Shown here: piece after piece, positions 1 to 7,419 of the stretch
Layout of the letters: each line of letters starts with the position of its first letter
Numbering within the stretch: position 1 is the stretch's first letter
Assembly (NCBI GenBank): GCA_934533075.1
Contig: CAKTBJ010000055.1
Location: 1 to 11,356 of the forward strand
From: an uncultured Paracoccus sp.
GTDB lineage: Bacteria > Pseudomonadota > Alphaproteobacteria > Rhodobacterales > Rhodobacteraceae
Direction of reading: 5' to 3'
Length of the DNA stretch: 11,356 bases
Made by a program: the position numbers and the translations under genes
The notes under the pieces: model-generated
What the model was told of the DNA's origin: nothing
Database searches by the model: none
What the model saw: the letters and a program-made list of their open reading frames with translations, nothing else

Positions 1-67
1 CTTCAACCTGCTGGGCGACGGGCTGCGCGACAGCCTCGACCCGCATATGAGGACGCGCCGGACATGA
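1..67 (+). CDS. C-terminal end of a DppC/OppC-type ABC transporter permease (partial)
   Basis: Only the last 21 codons are in the window, read in the frame starting at base 2 and ending at TGA 65-67. They encode FNLLGDGLRDSLDPHMRTRR plus a final Thr. The pattern FNLLGDGLRDxLDP is the usual cytoplasmic C-terminal tail of DppC/OppC-family permeases, the second inner-membrane subunit of peptide importers, just after the last transmembrane helix. The stop overlaps the start of the following ATPase gene as ATGA (64-67), as expected within a dpp/opp operon where translation is coupled. The remainder of the permease, and presumably the DppB-like partner, lie upstream. The assignment rests on this short tail plus context, so it is likely but not certain. 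Confidence 0.7.
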   Translation, partial: FNLLGDGLRDSLDPHMRTRRT

Positions 68-981
68 CCGAACCGCTACTCGACATCCGCAACCTGTCCG
101 TGGTCGTGCCGCTGGGCGGCAAGAAGACCATCCCGATCCTGAACGGGGTCTCGTTCCAGATCATGCCGGGCGAGATCTTCGGGCTGGTGGGCGAATCCGG
201 CTCGGGCAAGTCCGTGACCTCGCTGGCCACCATGCGGCTGCTGAAAAAGCCGCTGAAGGTGACGGGCGGGCAGATCCTGTTCCGCGGCACGGACCTGCTG
301 AAGGTCTCCAAGCGGCAGATGCGCAACCTGCGCGGCGACCGCATCGCCATGATCTTCCAGGAGCCGATGACCGCGCTGAACCCGCTGTCCACCGTGGGCC
401 GGCAGATCGCCGAGATGTTCGTCCTGCACCAGGGCAAAAGCTGGTCCGAGGGCGAGAAGCTGGCCGTCGAGGCCCTGCGCAACGTCCGGGTCCCCAACCC
501 GGAGCGCCGGGCCACCGACTATCCGCACCAGATGTCCGGCGGGCTGCGCCAGCGGGTGATGATCGCGATGGCGCTGGCCTGCAACCCCGACCTGCTGATC
601 GCGGACGAACCCACCACCGCGCTGGACGTGACCGTGCAGGCCGAGGTGCTGCGCCTGATCAAGGAACTGTGCGCCGAGCGCGGCACCGCCGTGCTGTTCA
701 TCAGCCACGACCTGGGCGTGGTGGCCTCGCTGTGCCAGCGGGTCGGCGTGATGTATGCCGGCTGCCTGCTGGAAGAGAACTGGACCGAGGCGCTGTTCGC
801 CGATCCGCGCCACGAATACACGCGGGGCCTGCTGGGCGCCCTGCCCATGCTGGGCAGCCGCGCCGCGCATGGGCGCAAGCGGCTGGTGGACATCGACAGC
901 ATCATCGCCGACCGCTCGGCCCTGACCCGCACCCGCTTCATCACCCCGCGCGAGGAAGCCCATCAAGGAGGCCCGGCATGA
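64..981 (+). CDS. Peptide/oligopeptide ABC transporter ATP-binding protein, DppD/OppD type
   Basis: This 305-residue protein is a nucleotide-binding subunit that would drive import of peptides or related solutes through the permease encoded upstream. Visible motifs are Walker A GESGSGKS (residues 43-50), Q-loop Gln99 in FQEP, ABC signature MSGGLRQR (157-164), Walker B LLIADEP (177-183) and switch His215 in ISHD. The phrase [12 protein letters not shown] (250-261) is the first part of the oligopeptide-transporter C-terminal (oligo_HPY) region. The usual following GCxFxPRC cysteine cluster is absent, and the protein ends in an unrelated charged tail. The start at 64 overlaps the permease stop (ATGA), and the stop at 979-981 overlaps the next start (ATGA 978-981), so the genes form one translationally coupled operon. 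The transported substrate cannot be read from the ATPase. Confidence 0.93.
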   Translation: MTEPLLDIRNLSVVVPLGGKKTIPILNGVSFQIMPGEIFGLVGESGSGKSVTSLATMRLLKKPLKVTGGQILFRGTDLLKVSKRQMRNLRGDRIAMIFQEPMTALNPLSTVGRQIAEMFVLHQGKSWSEGEKLAVEALRNVRVPNPERRATDYPHQMSGGLRQRVMIAMALACNPDLLIADEPTTALDVTVQAEVLRLIKELCAERGTAVLFISHDLGVVASLCQRVGVMYAGCLLEENWTEALFADPRHEYTRGLLGALPMLGSRAAHGRKRLVDIDSIIADRSALTRTRFITPREEAHQGGPA

Positions 982-1955
982 GCATGAGCGAACCCGTCCT
1001 TGAACTGCGCGACCTGCATGTGCGCTTTCCGATCTCCGGCGGCATGATGGGGCGCAACACCAGGCTGCTGCACGCGGTCAACGGTCTCAGCCTCGATTTG
1101 CGCAAGGGGGAATGCCTGTCCATCGTCGGGGAATCCGGCTGCGGCAAGTCCACCACCGCGCTGGCGATCATGGGCCTTCAGCCACCCACCGAGGGCGAGA
1201 TCCGCTTCAAGGGCCGCCCCCTGACCGGGCCGGAGGCGCCCAGCCGCAAGGAGCGTGCCAAGGTCGCGCAGATGGTGTTCCAGGACCCCTATGCCTCGCT
1301 GAACCCGCGCCAGACGGTCAATGCCTCGCTGCTGCAACCGCTGGCGCTGCACGGCGTCACCGGCTCGGAGGCCCGCGACCGGGTGGCGGTGATGCTGAAG
1401 AACGTGGGCCTGACGCCCGAGCAGGGCAAGCGTTTCCCGCACGAGTTTTCCGGTGGCCAGCGCCAGCGCATCGGCATCGCCCGCGCGCTGATCCTCGACC
1501 CGGAGATCGTGCTGCTGGATGAACCGGTCTCGGCGCTGGACGTGTCGATCCGGGCGCAGATCATCAACCTGCTGCTGGAATTGCAGGAGAAGTTCGGCCT
1601 GTCCTATCTGATGATCAGCCACGACCTTTCGGTGGTCGAACACATGAGCGACCGGGTGCTGGTGATGTTCTTCGGCCAGATCGTCGAGCAAGGCGGCTGG
1701 CAGTCGATCTTCGAGGACCCGCGCCATCCCTATACGATGCGGCTGCTGGACGCGATCCCGAACCCGGCGACGGCGCTGAACCCCGAGCAGGCGATGCACG
1801 GCAAGACGGTGCCGCCCCCGCCGCCGGGCTGGGCCTTCGGCTATGACGGCAGCACCGCGCCGAACGTCCTCGCCCCGCCAGACAAAAGCGAGATGGTGGA
1901 GGTCACCGGCGGCCATTTCGTGCGGCTGCGCAAGGCGCAATCAGCGGCGGCGTAA
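978..1955 (+). CDS. Peptide/oligopeptide ABC transporter ATP-binding protein, DppF/OppF type
   Basis: This is the second ATPase of the importer, 325 residues, expected to pair with the DppD-like subunit on the cytoplasmic face. Motifs are Walker A GESGCGKS (51-58), Q-loop Gln102 in FQDPYASLNPR, which is very typical of DppF/OppF, signature FSGGQRQR (157-164), Walker B VLLDEP (178-183) and His215 in ISHD. HPYTMRLLDAIP (250-261) is the start of the oligo_HPY region. As in its partner, the usual GCxFxPRC cluster is missing; the tail is proline-rich (PPPPPG near 279-284). The same frame is open upstream to an ATG at 669, but start 978 is chosen because AAGGAG lies at 965-970, seven bases before it, and it overlaps the previous stop as ATGA. 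A second ATG at 984 is an alternative. This is the last gene of the operon. Confidence 0.93.
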   Translation: MSMSEPVLELRDLHVRFPISGGMMGRNTRLLHAVNGLSLDLRKGECLSIVGESGCGKSTTALAIMGLQPPTEGEIRFKGRPLTGPEAPSRKERAKVAQMVFQDPYASLNPRQTVNASLLQPLALHGVTGSEARDRVAVMLKNVGLTPEQGKRFPHEFSGGQRQRIGIARALILDPEIVLLDEPVSALDVSIRAQIINLLLELQEKFGLSYLMISHDLSVVEHMSDRVLVMFFGQIVEQGGWQSIFEDPRHPYTMRLLDAIPNPATALNPEQAMHGKTVPPPPPGWAFGYDGSTAPNVLAPPDKSEMVEVTGGHFVRLRKAQSAAA

Positions 1956-1981
1956 AAGGGGGGGGCCGGCCGGTCCCCTTT
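1955..1981. terminator. Possible short hairpin just after the transporter operon
   Basis: AAAGGGG (1955-1961) can pair with CCCCTTT (1975-1981) around a 13-base GC-rich loop that is itself nearly palindromic. It begins at the last base of the stop codon. No clear T-run follows on the plus strand beyond the TTT within the arm, so it is only a weak terminator candidate. Confidence 0.3.
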
Positions 1982-2012
1982 CACCCCTGCCCCGCGCATC
2001 GCCCGCGCGGCT

Positions 2013-2040
2013 GGCGCCGGACGCGCCGGAATCCGGCGCC
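2013..2040. terminator. Hairpin between convergent genes, candidate bidirectional terminator
   Basis: GGCGCCGGA (2013-2021) and TCCGGCGCC (2032-2040) form a perfect 9-bp inverted repeat with a 10-base loop. It lies in the 162-base gap between the transporter operon (stop 1955) and the convergent CoA-transferase gene (stop 2118), where a shared terminator is expected. There is no strong T-run on either side. Confidence 0.45.
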
Positions 2041-2117
2041 CGTGCCGCTGGTTTCGCGCCCTTCCGGCATCGGGCGGCCGCAACCAGGCGCAGGATTGCC
2101 GGGGCGGCGGGGAACGG

Positions 2118-3320
2118 TCAGGGTCCCAGCCCGATCACGCCGGCCTCGGCCAGCCGGGCGATCTCCTCGGGCGGCAGGTGCAGCACCTCCGCCAGCACCC
2201 GCGCGGTATGCTGGCCCAGGTCGGGCGGGGGCGAGGGCGGCGCGAAGGGGCTGTCGGACAGGCGCAGCGGGCTGCGGATGCTGCGATATTCGCCGATGCG
2301 CGCATCCTCCACCGCCACCACCGTTTCGCGCAACTGCGCGATGTCGCTGGTCAGCGCCTCGCCGACGCTGCGCACCTCGCCCGCCGGCACCCCGGCCGCG
2401 CGCAGATCGGCCAGAACCGTGCCGCGCGGCAGCCCGGCCAGCACCGAGGACAGGACCGGCAGCAGCGCGGCGCGGTTCTCGGCCCGGCCCTTGTTGGTGG
2501 CGAAGCGGTCGTCCTGCGGCAGGTCGGGGCGCGCAATGGCGGCGCAGAAGCGGCGGAACTGCTCGTCATTGCCGACCGCCACCGCCAGCGGCCCGTCGGC
2601 GCAGTCGAACAGCTGATAGGGCACGATGGAGGGGTGGGCATTGCCGAAGCGCACCGGCTCGGCCCCGGTATTCAGATAGCCCGAGGCCACGTTCGCCAGC
2701 AGGAAGGCCGCGCTGTCGGTCAGGCCGATGTCCAGCCATTGCCCGCGGCCGGTGCGTTCGCGCATATACAGCGCCGCGAGGATGGCCTGCACCGCGTTCA
2801 TGCCGGAAATCAGGTCGATGAAGGCCACGCCGAGGCGCATCGGGGCGCCCTCCACCTCGCCGGTGATGGCCATGAAGCCCGATTCGGCCTGGATGATGAA
2901 GTCATAGCCGGGCCGCTCCTCCAGCGCATGCCCGCGCCCATAGCCGGAGATCGAGCAGACGATCAGGCGCGGATTGATCGCGTGCAGTTCCTCGAAGGTC
3001 AGGCCCAGCTTGCGCAGCGAGGCGGGGCGGAAATTCTCGATCAGGATGTCGGATTGCTTCGCCAGTTCAAGCACCAGCGCCCGCCCCTCGGGCCGCGCCA
3101 TGTCGATGGCCAGCCCCTTCTTGTTGCGGTTGGCGGCAAGGTAATAGGTCGACAGCCCGCCCGCCGAGGGCGGCATCCAGCGCCGGGTGTCGTCGCCGGT
3201 GCCGGGCTGCTCGACCTTCAGCACCTCGGCGCCCAGATCGCCCAGCGTCATCGTCGCCCAAGGCCCCGCCAGCACCCGCGACAGGTCCAGAACCCGGATT
3301 CCCTCCAGCGCCGCCGCCAT
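2118..3320 (-). CDS. CaiB/BaiF family (family III) CoA-transferase
   Basis: The 400-residue protein is a full-length family III CoA-transferase, a cytoplasmic enzyme class that moves CoA between an acyl-CoA donor and a carboxylic acid. Family features in order are [11 protein letters not shown] and [15 protein letters not shown] (10-40), [16 protein letters not shown] (59-74), DILIENFRP (91-99), [13 protein letters not shown] (136-148) and [11 protein letters not shown] (164-174). Asp169 in that last motif sits where the catalytic aspartate of formyl-CoA transferase lies. [13 protein letters not shown] (191-203) follows. The start is supported by a purine-rich GGGGGGAGG site (3326-3334 on the complement). 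The gene stands alone, convergent with the transporter operon and divergent from catalase. The acid substrate cannot be assigned: members act on carnitine, formate/oxalate, bile acids, succinate, mesaconate and others, and no neighbour settles it. Confidence 0.93.
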   Translation of the reverse strand: MAAALEGIRVLDLSRVLAGPWATMTLGDLGAEVLKVEQPGTGDDTRRWMPPSAGGLSTYYLAANRNKKGLAIDMARPEGRALVLELAKQSDILIENFRPASLRKLGLTFEELHAINPRLIVCSISGYGRGHALEERPGYDFIIQAESGFMAITGEVEGAPMRLGVAFIDLISGMNAVQAILAALYMRERTGRGQWLDIGLTDSAAFLLANVASGYLNTGAEPVRFGNAHPSIVPYQLFDCADGPLAVAVGNDEQFRRFCAAIARPDLPQDDRFATNKGRAENRAALLPVLSSVLAGLPRGTVLADLRAAGVPAGEVRSVGEALTSDIAQLRETVVAVEDARIGEYRSIRSPLRLSDSPFAPPSPPPDLGQHTARVLAEVLHLPPEEIARLAEAGVIGLGP

Positions 3321-3667
3321 GCCTGCCTCCCCCCGCGTCCCGCTCGCCGCTCACCTGCCGCGCAGAATATGAATCCCGCGGGAGGGCACAAGCCTTGCCG
3401 GGCCGCCGCCGGCGGCGGGTCGCAACCCCGGTGACGCATGGCCCGGCCGCCGGCGATGTTCCGACCCGGATGCAGCGGCACGCGAGGCGGGCTTCCGGCG
3501 CCGTTCAACCGTCCGGGAAGGCGCGTGTTCGCGGCGCTCGGGCCGTCGGGCGGAAGGGGGCTGTCCGGGCTGCGTCAACCCGGCGCGGCCGGTCGCCGCT
3601 TGCCCTTTGCGGCACCGTGCCTAAGTTGAACCCTGAACCAAGCCAAGACACCCCCGAGGAGGTATTC
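3321..3667. other. Divergent intergenic region between CoA-transferase and catalase genes
   Basis: These 347 bases hold no gene I can support. The catalase frame stays open upstream to about 3395, but that stretch encodes an Arg/Ala/Gly-rich sequence unlike catalase and is treated as untranslated leader. The region must contain divergent promoters. The only weak plus-strand hint is TTGCCC at 3600-3605 with CTAAGT at 3621-3626, 15 bases apart, which is not convincing. No OxyR-like or Fur-like operator was recognised. Confidence 0.5.
3656..3662 (+). promoter_or_regulatory. Ribosome binding site fixing the catalase start
   Basis: GAGGAGG ends five bases before ATG 3668 and is a near-ideal Shine-Dalgarno site. 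It decides the start of a gene whose reading frame is open for more than 270 bases further upstream. Confidence 0.85.
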
Positions 3668-5173
3668 ATGCCCGGCGACACCCGGAAACCCGATTTCAGC
3701 CAGCCCAGCACCACCGGCTCCGGCGCACCCGCACCCAGCGACCGCAATTCGCTGAGCATCGGCGCCGATGGCCCGATCGTGCTGCATGACGTGCATTTCC
3801 TGGAGCAGATGGCGCATTTCAACCGCGAGAAGGTGCCGGAGCGCCAGCCCCATGCCAAGGGCGCCGGCGCCTTCGGCACCTTCACCACCACCGAGGACGT
3901 TTCGGCCTATACCCGCGCCGCGCTGTTCCAGCAGGGCGCCGAAACCGAGATGCTGGCCCGCTTCTCGACCGTCGCGGGCGAGATGGGCAGCCCCGACACC
4001 TGGCGCGACGTGCGGGGATTCAGCCTGAAATTCTACACCACCGAGGGCAATTACGACCTGGTGGGCAACAACACCCCGATCTTCTTCGTCCGCGACCCGA
4101 TGAAGTTCCCGCATTTCATCCGCAGCCAGAAGCGGCTGCCGGATTCGGGCCTGCGCGACAATCATATGCAATGGGACTTCTGGACCAACAACCCGGAGAC
4201 CGCGCATCAGGTCACCTATCTGATGGGTGATCGCGGATTGCCGCGCACCTGGCGCAACATGAACGGCTATGGCTCGCATACCTATATGTGGGTGAATGCC
4301 GCGGGCGAGAAGTTCTGGGTGAAATACCATTTCCACACCCATCAGGGCATGGAGTTCTTCGACAATGCCGAGGCCGCCGCGATGGCCGGCGCGGATGCCG
4401 ATTTCCACCGCCGCGACCTGTTCGACGCCATCGCGCGGGGCGATCATCCCTCCTGGACGCTTTCGGTTCAGGTGATGCCCTACGAGGAGGCCAGGACCTA
4501 CCGCCTCAATCCCTTCGACCTGACCAAGACCTGGCCGCATGCGGATTATCCGCTGATCAAGGTCGGCGTGATGACCCTGAACCGCAACCCGGAGAATTTC
4601 TTCGCCCAGATCGAGCAGGCGGCGTTCTCGCCGGGCAATACCGTGCCGGGGATCGGGCTGTCGCCGGACAAGATGCTGCTGGGCCGGTCCTTCGCCTATG
4701 CCGATGCGCAGCGCAACCGGATCGGCACGAACTTCCACCAACTGCCGGTGAACCAGCCGAAGGTGCCGGTGAACAGCTACATGTTCGACGGCCAGATGGC
4801 CTATCACCATTCCGGCGCGGCGCCGGTCTATGCGCCCAACAGCGGCGGGCGGGCCTGGGCGGACGCGACCGGCCCGATGCCGGAGGGCTGGGAGGCCGAC
4901 GGCGCGATGGTCCGCAGCGCCTATACCCTGCGCCCCGACGATGACGATTTCAGCCAGCCCGGCACGCTGGTGCGCGAGATCTTCGACGATGCGCAGCGGG
5001 CGCGGCTGGTGGATCAGGTCGCGGGCAGCCTGCTGGGCGGCGTGCGCGAGCCGGTGCTGAGCCGCGCCATCGACTACTGGAAGAGCATCGACCCCGGCGT
5101 CGGCGGCCGCATCGAGGCCAGGGTTCGCGCCGGCGCCGCCGGCAAGCCCGCCGAAGGCATGGGCGAGGCGTAA
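3668..5173 (+). CDS. katA: Monofunctional heme catalase, small-subunit type
   Basis: This 501-residue protein matches the small-subunit (clade 3-like) catalases of about 480-510 residues, which break down hydrogen peroxide to water and oxygen. The distal catalytic histidine is His62 in [13 protein letters not shown] (58-70). The catalytic asparagine is in [17 protein letters not shown] (132-148). The proximal heme-ligand tyrosine is Tyr344 in [15 protein letters not shown] (339-353). YHFHTHQG (220-227) and FHQLPVNQP (356-364) are further family landmarks. The N-terminal 30 residues are polar and disordered-looking, with no signal peptide, so the enzyme is probably cytoplasmic. The family lacks a flavodoxin-like C-terminal domain, and so does this protein. 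The gene is monocistronic, between a divergent CoA-transferase and a strong terminator hairpin. Its symbol is assigned by family, not by demonstrated orthology. Confidence 0.96.
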   Translation: MPGDTRKPDFSQPSTTGSGAPAPSDRNSLSIGADGPIVLHDVHFLEQMAHFNREKVPERQPHAKGAGAFGTFTTTEDVSAYTRAALFQQGAETEMLARFSTVAGEMGSPDTWRDVRGFSLKFYTTEGNYDLVGNNTPIFFVRDPMKFPHFIRSQKRLPDSGLRDNHMQWDFWTNNPETAHQVTYLMGDRGLPRTWRNMNGYGSHTYMWVNAAGEKFWVKYHFHTHQGMEFFDNAEAAAMAGADADFHRRDLFDAIARGDHPSWTLSVQVMPYEEARTYRLNPFDLTKTWPHADYPLIKVGVMTLNRNPENFFAQIEQAAFSPGNTVPGIGLSPDKMLLGRSFAYADAQRNRIGTNFHQLPVNQPKVPVNSYMFDGQMAYHHSGAAPVYAPNSGGRAWADATGPMPEGWEADGAMVRSAYTLRPDDDDFSQPGTLVREIFDDAQRARLVDQVAGSLLGGVREPVLSRAIDYWKSIDPGVGGRIEARVRAGAAGKPAEGMGEA

Positions 5174-5178
5174 GGAAA

Positions 5179-5208
5179 GGCCCCGCCCGGACGCATCCGG
5201 GCGGGGCC
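5179..5208 (+). terminator. Strong hairpin terminator of the catalase gene
   Basis: GGCCCCGCCCGGA (5179-5191) pairs perfectly with TCCGGGCGGGGCC (5196-5208): a 13-bp stem with loop CGCA, starting five bases after the stop codon. It lacks a T-run, which is common in very GC-rich genomes. The stem could work in both directions. Confidence 0.8.
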
Positions 5209-5541
5209 GCCTGTCGCAGGCCGGGCCGGCCTTTCAGCGGCGAAACGCCCTCGGCCGGCGTGCCGACCCGAACCGCGTGCCGTGGCGCTGGAACGCCGGG
5301 CGCGCGCGACTGGCAACGAAGGAACGGGGCCACGGCGGCAAGGATGGGCAAGCCATCCGCCGCCAGCGCAAGGCCTGCGCGATCAGCGCCAGCCCGGCAT
5401 CCTGACCCCGCTGCGCGAAATGGCTGGCCAGCGGCACCGCGCCGTGCCCGACCCGGCGCGCGAGATGCCGGAGCCGCCTCGCCCGCCTCCGGCCGCCGGC
5501 GGCTACCGAAAGCCCGCCCGCATCCCGGTCCGCAAGCGAAA
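5209..5541. other. Intergenic stretch without a supported gene
   Basis: About 330 bases between the catalase terminator and the binding-protein terminator. Frames are open on both strands, as expected at this G+C content, but their translations are Arg/Ala/Pro/Gly-rich and none resembles a known family or has a convincing ribosome binding site. I see no tRNA, repeat array or insertion sequence here. Confidence 0.5.
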
Positions 5542-5566
5542 CGGCCCCGCCGGCAAGGCGGGGCCG
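5542..5566 (-). terminator. Rho-independent-like terminator of the binding-protein gene
   Basis: Arms 5542-5551 and 5557-5566 form a 10-bp perfect GC stem around a 5-base loop (core GGCCCCGCC / GGCGGGGCC). On the minus strand the stem is followed by GTTTCGCTT, a short T-rich tract, and it lies 24 bases beyond the stop of the minus-strand gene, so it fits a terminator for that gene. Confidence 0.75.
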
Positions 5567-5589
5567 GGCTGCTCGTGACCGCAGGCCGG

Positions 5590-7287
5590 TTACTGCGCGC
5601 GATGCCAGTCCATGATGTTCCAGATCTGGCTGTCCCAGCTGTTCATCCGCACGCCCTCCAGCGTCTTCGCCTTGCCCGAGACGTTGCCGCGATGGATCAG
5701 CGGCACGATGGAATAGGACCGCACCAGCATGTCGTTCATCTCGCGCGCGATGGCGGCGCGCTCGTCGCGGGTGGCGGCGGCGTGCAGGCGCAGGGCCAGC
5801 GCGTCGTATTCCGGCGCGCAGAAGCGTTGAATATTGTCGCCCTGCCACTGGGTTTCCGGCCGGGGGGCCTCGTCGCAGACCCAATGCGACAGGTAGGTCT
5901 CCGGGTCCTGGCCCTTGGAGTTGTCGGTATACATCTGCACATCGGCATAGAATTTCTGCCGCGTGTCGGGTGCGCCGGCATCGCCGCCGAAGAAGACCGA
6001 GGCATCGACCGCCTTCAGGTCGGTCTCGACGCCGATCTCGGACCACCATTGCTTGACCAGCGCCTGCGTATCCTGCCGCACCGCGTTCACCGAGGTCTGA
6101 TAAAGCAGGCTCAGCCGCACCCCGTCCCTGGCGCGCACCCCGTCGCCGCCGGGCACCCAGCCGGCTTCGTCCAGCAGGGCCTTGGCGCCCTCGATGTCCT
6201 GCACCAGGCAGGCGTCGTTGGCGTCCGAGGCGAAGGCCTCCGGCGCCGGGACCACGTTGCAGGTGGGTTGCCCGGTATCGCCATAGAGGAATTCCGCGAT
6301 GGCGCCCCGGTCGATGGCCATCGACAGCGCCTGACCGACGCGCGGATCCGAGAAGGCCGGATGCGCGCCGCCCTGCACGGTCGAGCGTTCCGCCCCCAGC
6401 GCCGGGTCGGGATTGGTCTGGTTCAGGAACAGATATTCCACCGAGGAACCGAAATCGGTGATGATCTCGCCCGGTCCGCCCTCGGCCATGCTGGCCAGCA
6501 CGTCGGGCGCCAGCAGCAAGTTCCACGCATAATCCACCTCGCCGGTTTGCAGCACCGCCCGCGCCGCACCCGCCGCGTCGCCGCCGCCCTTGATGGTCAC
6601 CGTGGCGAAATGCGGCTTGTCGGGAAAGCGGAAATGCGGGTTGATGCTGAAGGTCGCGACATCGTTGGTCAGGAACTCCTCCACCACATAGGGGCCGGTG
6701 CCGATCGGGCGCATGTTCTGCTCGCTGCATTGCGCCAGCCGGCTGCCGGTACAGTCGCGGAACTGCGCCTCCTGAAGGATCGGCGCCTCCGAACTGACGA
6801 AGGCGGTATAGGGATAGGGGCGCGGCTCGGCGAAGGTGACGGTCACGCTGCGTTCGTCCACCGGCTCCACGGCCTCGATACCGGCGAACATCGCCGAGGC
6901 CGCGCAACCGCTGTCCGGGTCGGCGCAATAGCGCCAGGTGAACACGACATCCGTCGACGTCACCGGAGTGCCGTCCGACCACAGTAGCCCCTCACGCAGC
7001 ACCCAGGTGATCTGCTTCAGATCCTGAGAAATGCCGCCATTCTCCAGCGTCGGGATGGTTTCGGCCAGCCAGGGCACCAGTTCGCCATTCTGGTCGAAGC
7101 GGGCCAGTGGCTCCAGCACCAGCGAGGCGGCCTCGACCTCCTTGGCGATGCCCGACAGATAGGGGTTCAGGTTGGAGGCCGCCTGCCAGTAAAGGATGTT
7201 CAGATGCCCGTCGGCACCGCGTTCGGCCTGCGCCGCCACGCCCCAGAGGGCGGCGGTGGCGCCGGCAAGCAAGGCAAGGGTCTTCAT
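5590..7287 (-). CDS. Periplasmic peptide-type ABC transporter substrate-binding protein (SBP_bac_5)
   Basis: The 565-residue protein is a family 5 extracellular solute-binding protein, which captures peptides or similar solutes in the periplasm for a Dpp/Opp-type importer. Residues 1-21 form a Sec signal peptide (MKTLALLAGATAALWGVAAQA, cleavage likely after AQA). Diagnostic features are LREGLLWSDGTPVTSTDVVF (97-116) and GTGPYVV (196-202), followed by the long C-terminal lobe. There is no lipobox. Eight cysteines fall in four close pairs (121/128, 179/187, 343/360, 471/490), suggesting disulfides. The start at 7287 is chosen because the signal peptide begins there. The frame remains open for more than 1.1 kb upstream, but that is a shadow of the divergent gene. 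CAGGAA (7295-7300, complement) is a modest ribosome binding site. No permease or ATPase follows it on this strand; the nearest transporter core is at 1-1955. Confidence 0.93.
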   Translation of the reverse strand: MKTLALLAGATAALWGVAAQAERGADGHLNILYWQAASNLNPYLSGIAKEVEAASLVLEPLARFDQNGELVPWLAETIPTLENGGISQDLKQITWVLREGLLWSDGTPVTSTDVVFTWRYCADPDSGCAASAMFAGIEAVEPVDERSVTVTFAEPRPYPYTAFVSSEAPILQEAQFRDCTGSRLAQCSEQNMRPIGTGPYVVEEFLTNDVATFSINPHFRFPDKPHFATVTIKGGGDAAGAARAVLQTGEVDYAWNLLLAPDVLASMAEGGPGEIITDFGSSVEYLFLNQTNPDPALGAERSTVQGGAHPAFSDPRVGQALSMAIDRGAIAEFLYGDTGQPTCNVVPAPEAFASDANDACLVQDIEGAKALLDEAGWVPGGDGVRARDGVRLSLLYQTSVNAVRQDTQALVKQWWSEIGVETDLKAVDASVFFGGDAGAPDTRQKFYADVQMYTDNSKGQDPETYLSHWVCDEAPRPETQWQGDNIQRFCAPEYDALALRLHAAATRDERAAIAREMNDMLVRSYSIVPLIHRGNVSGKAKTLEGVRMNSWDSQIWNIMDWHRAQ

Positions 7288-7419
7288 GTCCGGGTTCCTG
7301 CTGATGGAAGGGGTCGGGAAAGATGATGGATGTATATTTTCATTCGTCAACATAAAAATTTGACAGTATGTAATGAATAGAACAAAACTGTTCCTGCCCG
7401 CCCCCGATAAGGAACCTCC
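7288..7419. promoter_or_regulatory. Divergent promoter/operator region of the binding protein and RpiR-type regulator
   Basis: This 132-base gap has a strikingly AT-rich core (about 7328-7390) in an otherwise GC-rich window. It contains a perfect TTGACA (7360-7365) that could be the -35 element toward the regulator, though no good -10 is seen at 16-18 bases. On the minus strand TTGACG (7350-7345) with CATCAT 16 bases on is a weak promoter toward the binding-protein gene. Two inverted repeats stand out: GTCAA (7346-7350) / TTGAC (7360-7364), and GAACA-AAAC-TGTTC (7380-7393). Either could be the operator of the adjacent regulator. AAGGAA (7409-7414) is the regulator's ribosome binding site, five bases before its ATG. 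Confidence 0.6.

Noticed and set aside
3395..3667. N-terminal extension of about 91 residues on catalase
   Set aside because: The added sequence is Arg/Ala/Gly-rich, unlike catalase, while GAGGAGG at 3656-3662 gives a strong start at 3668.
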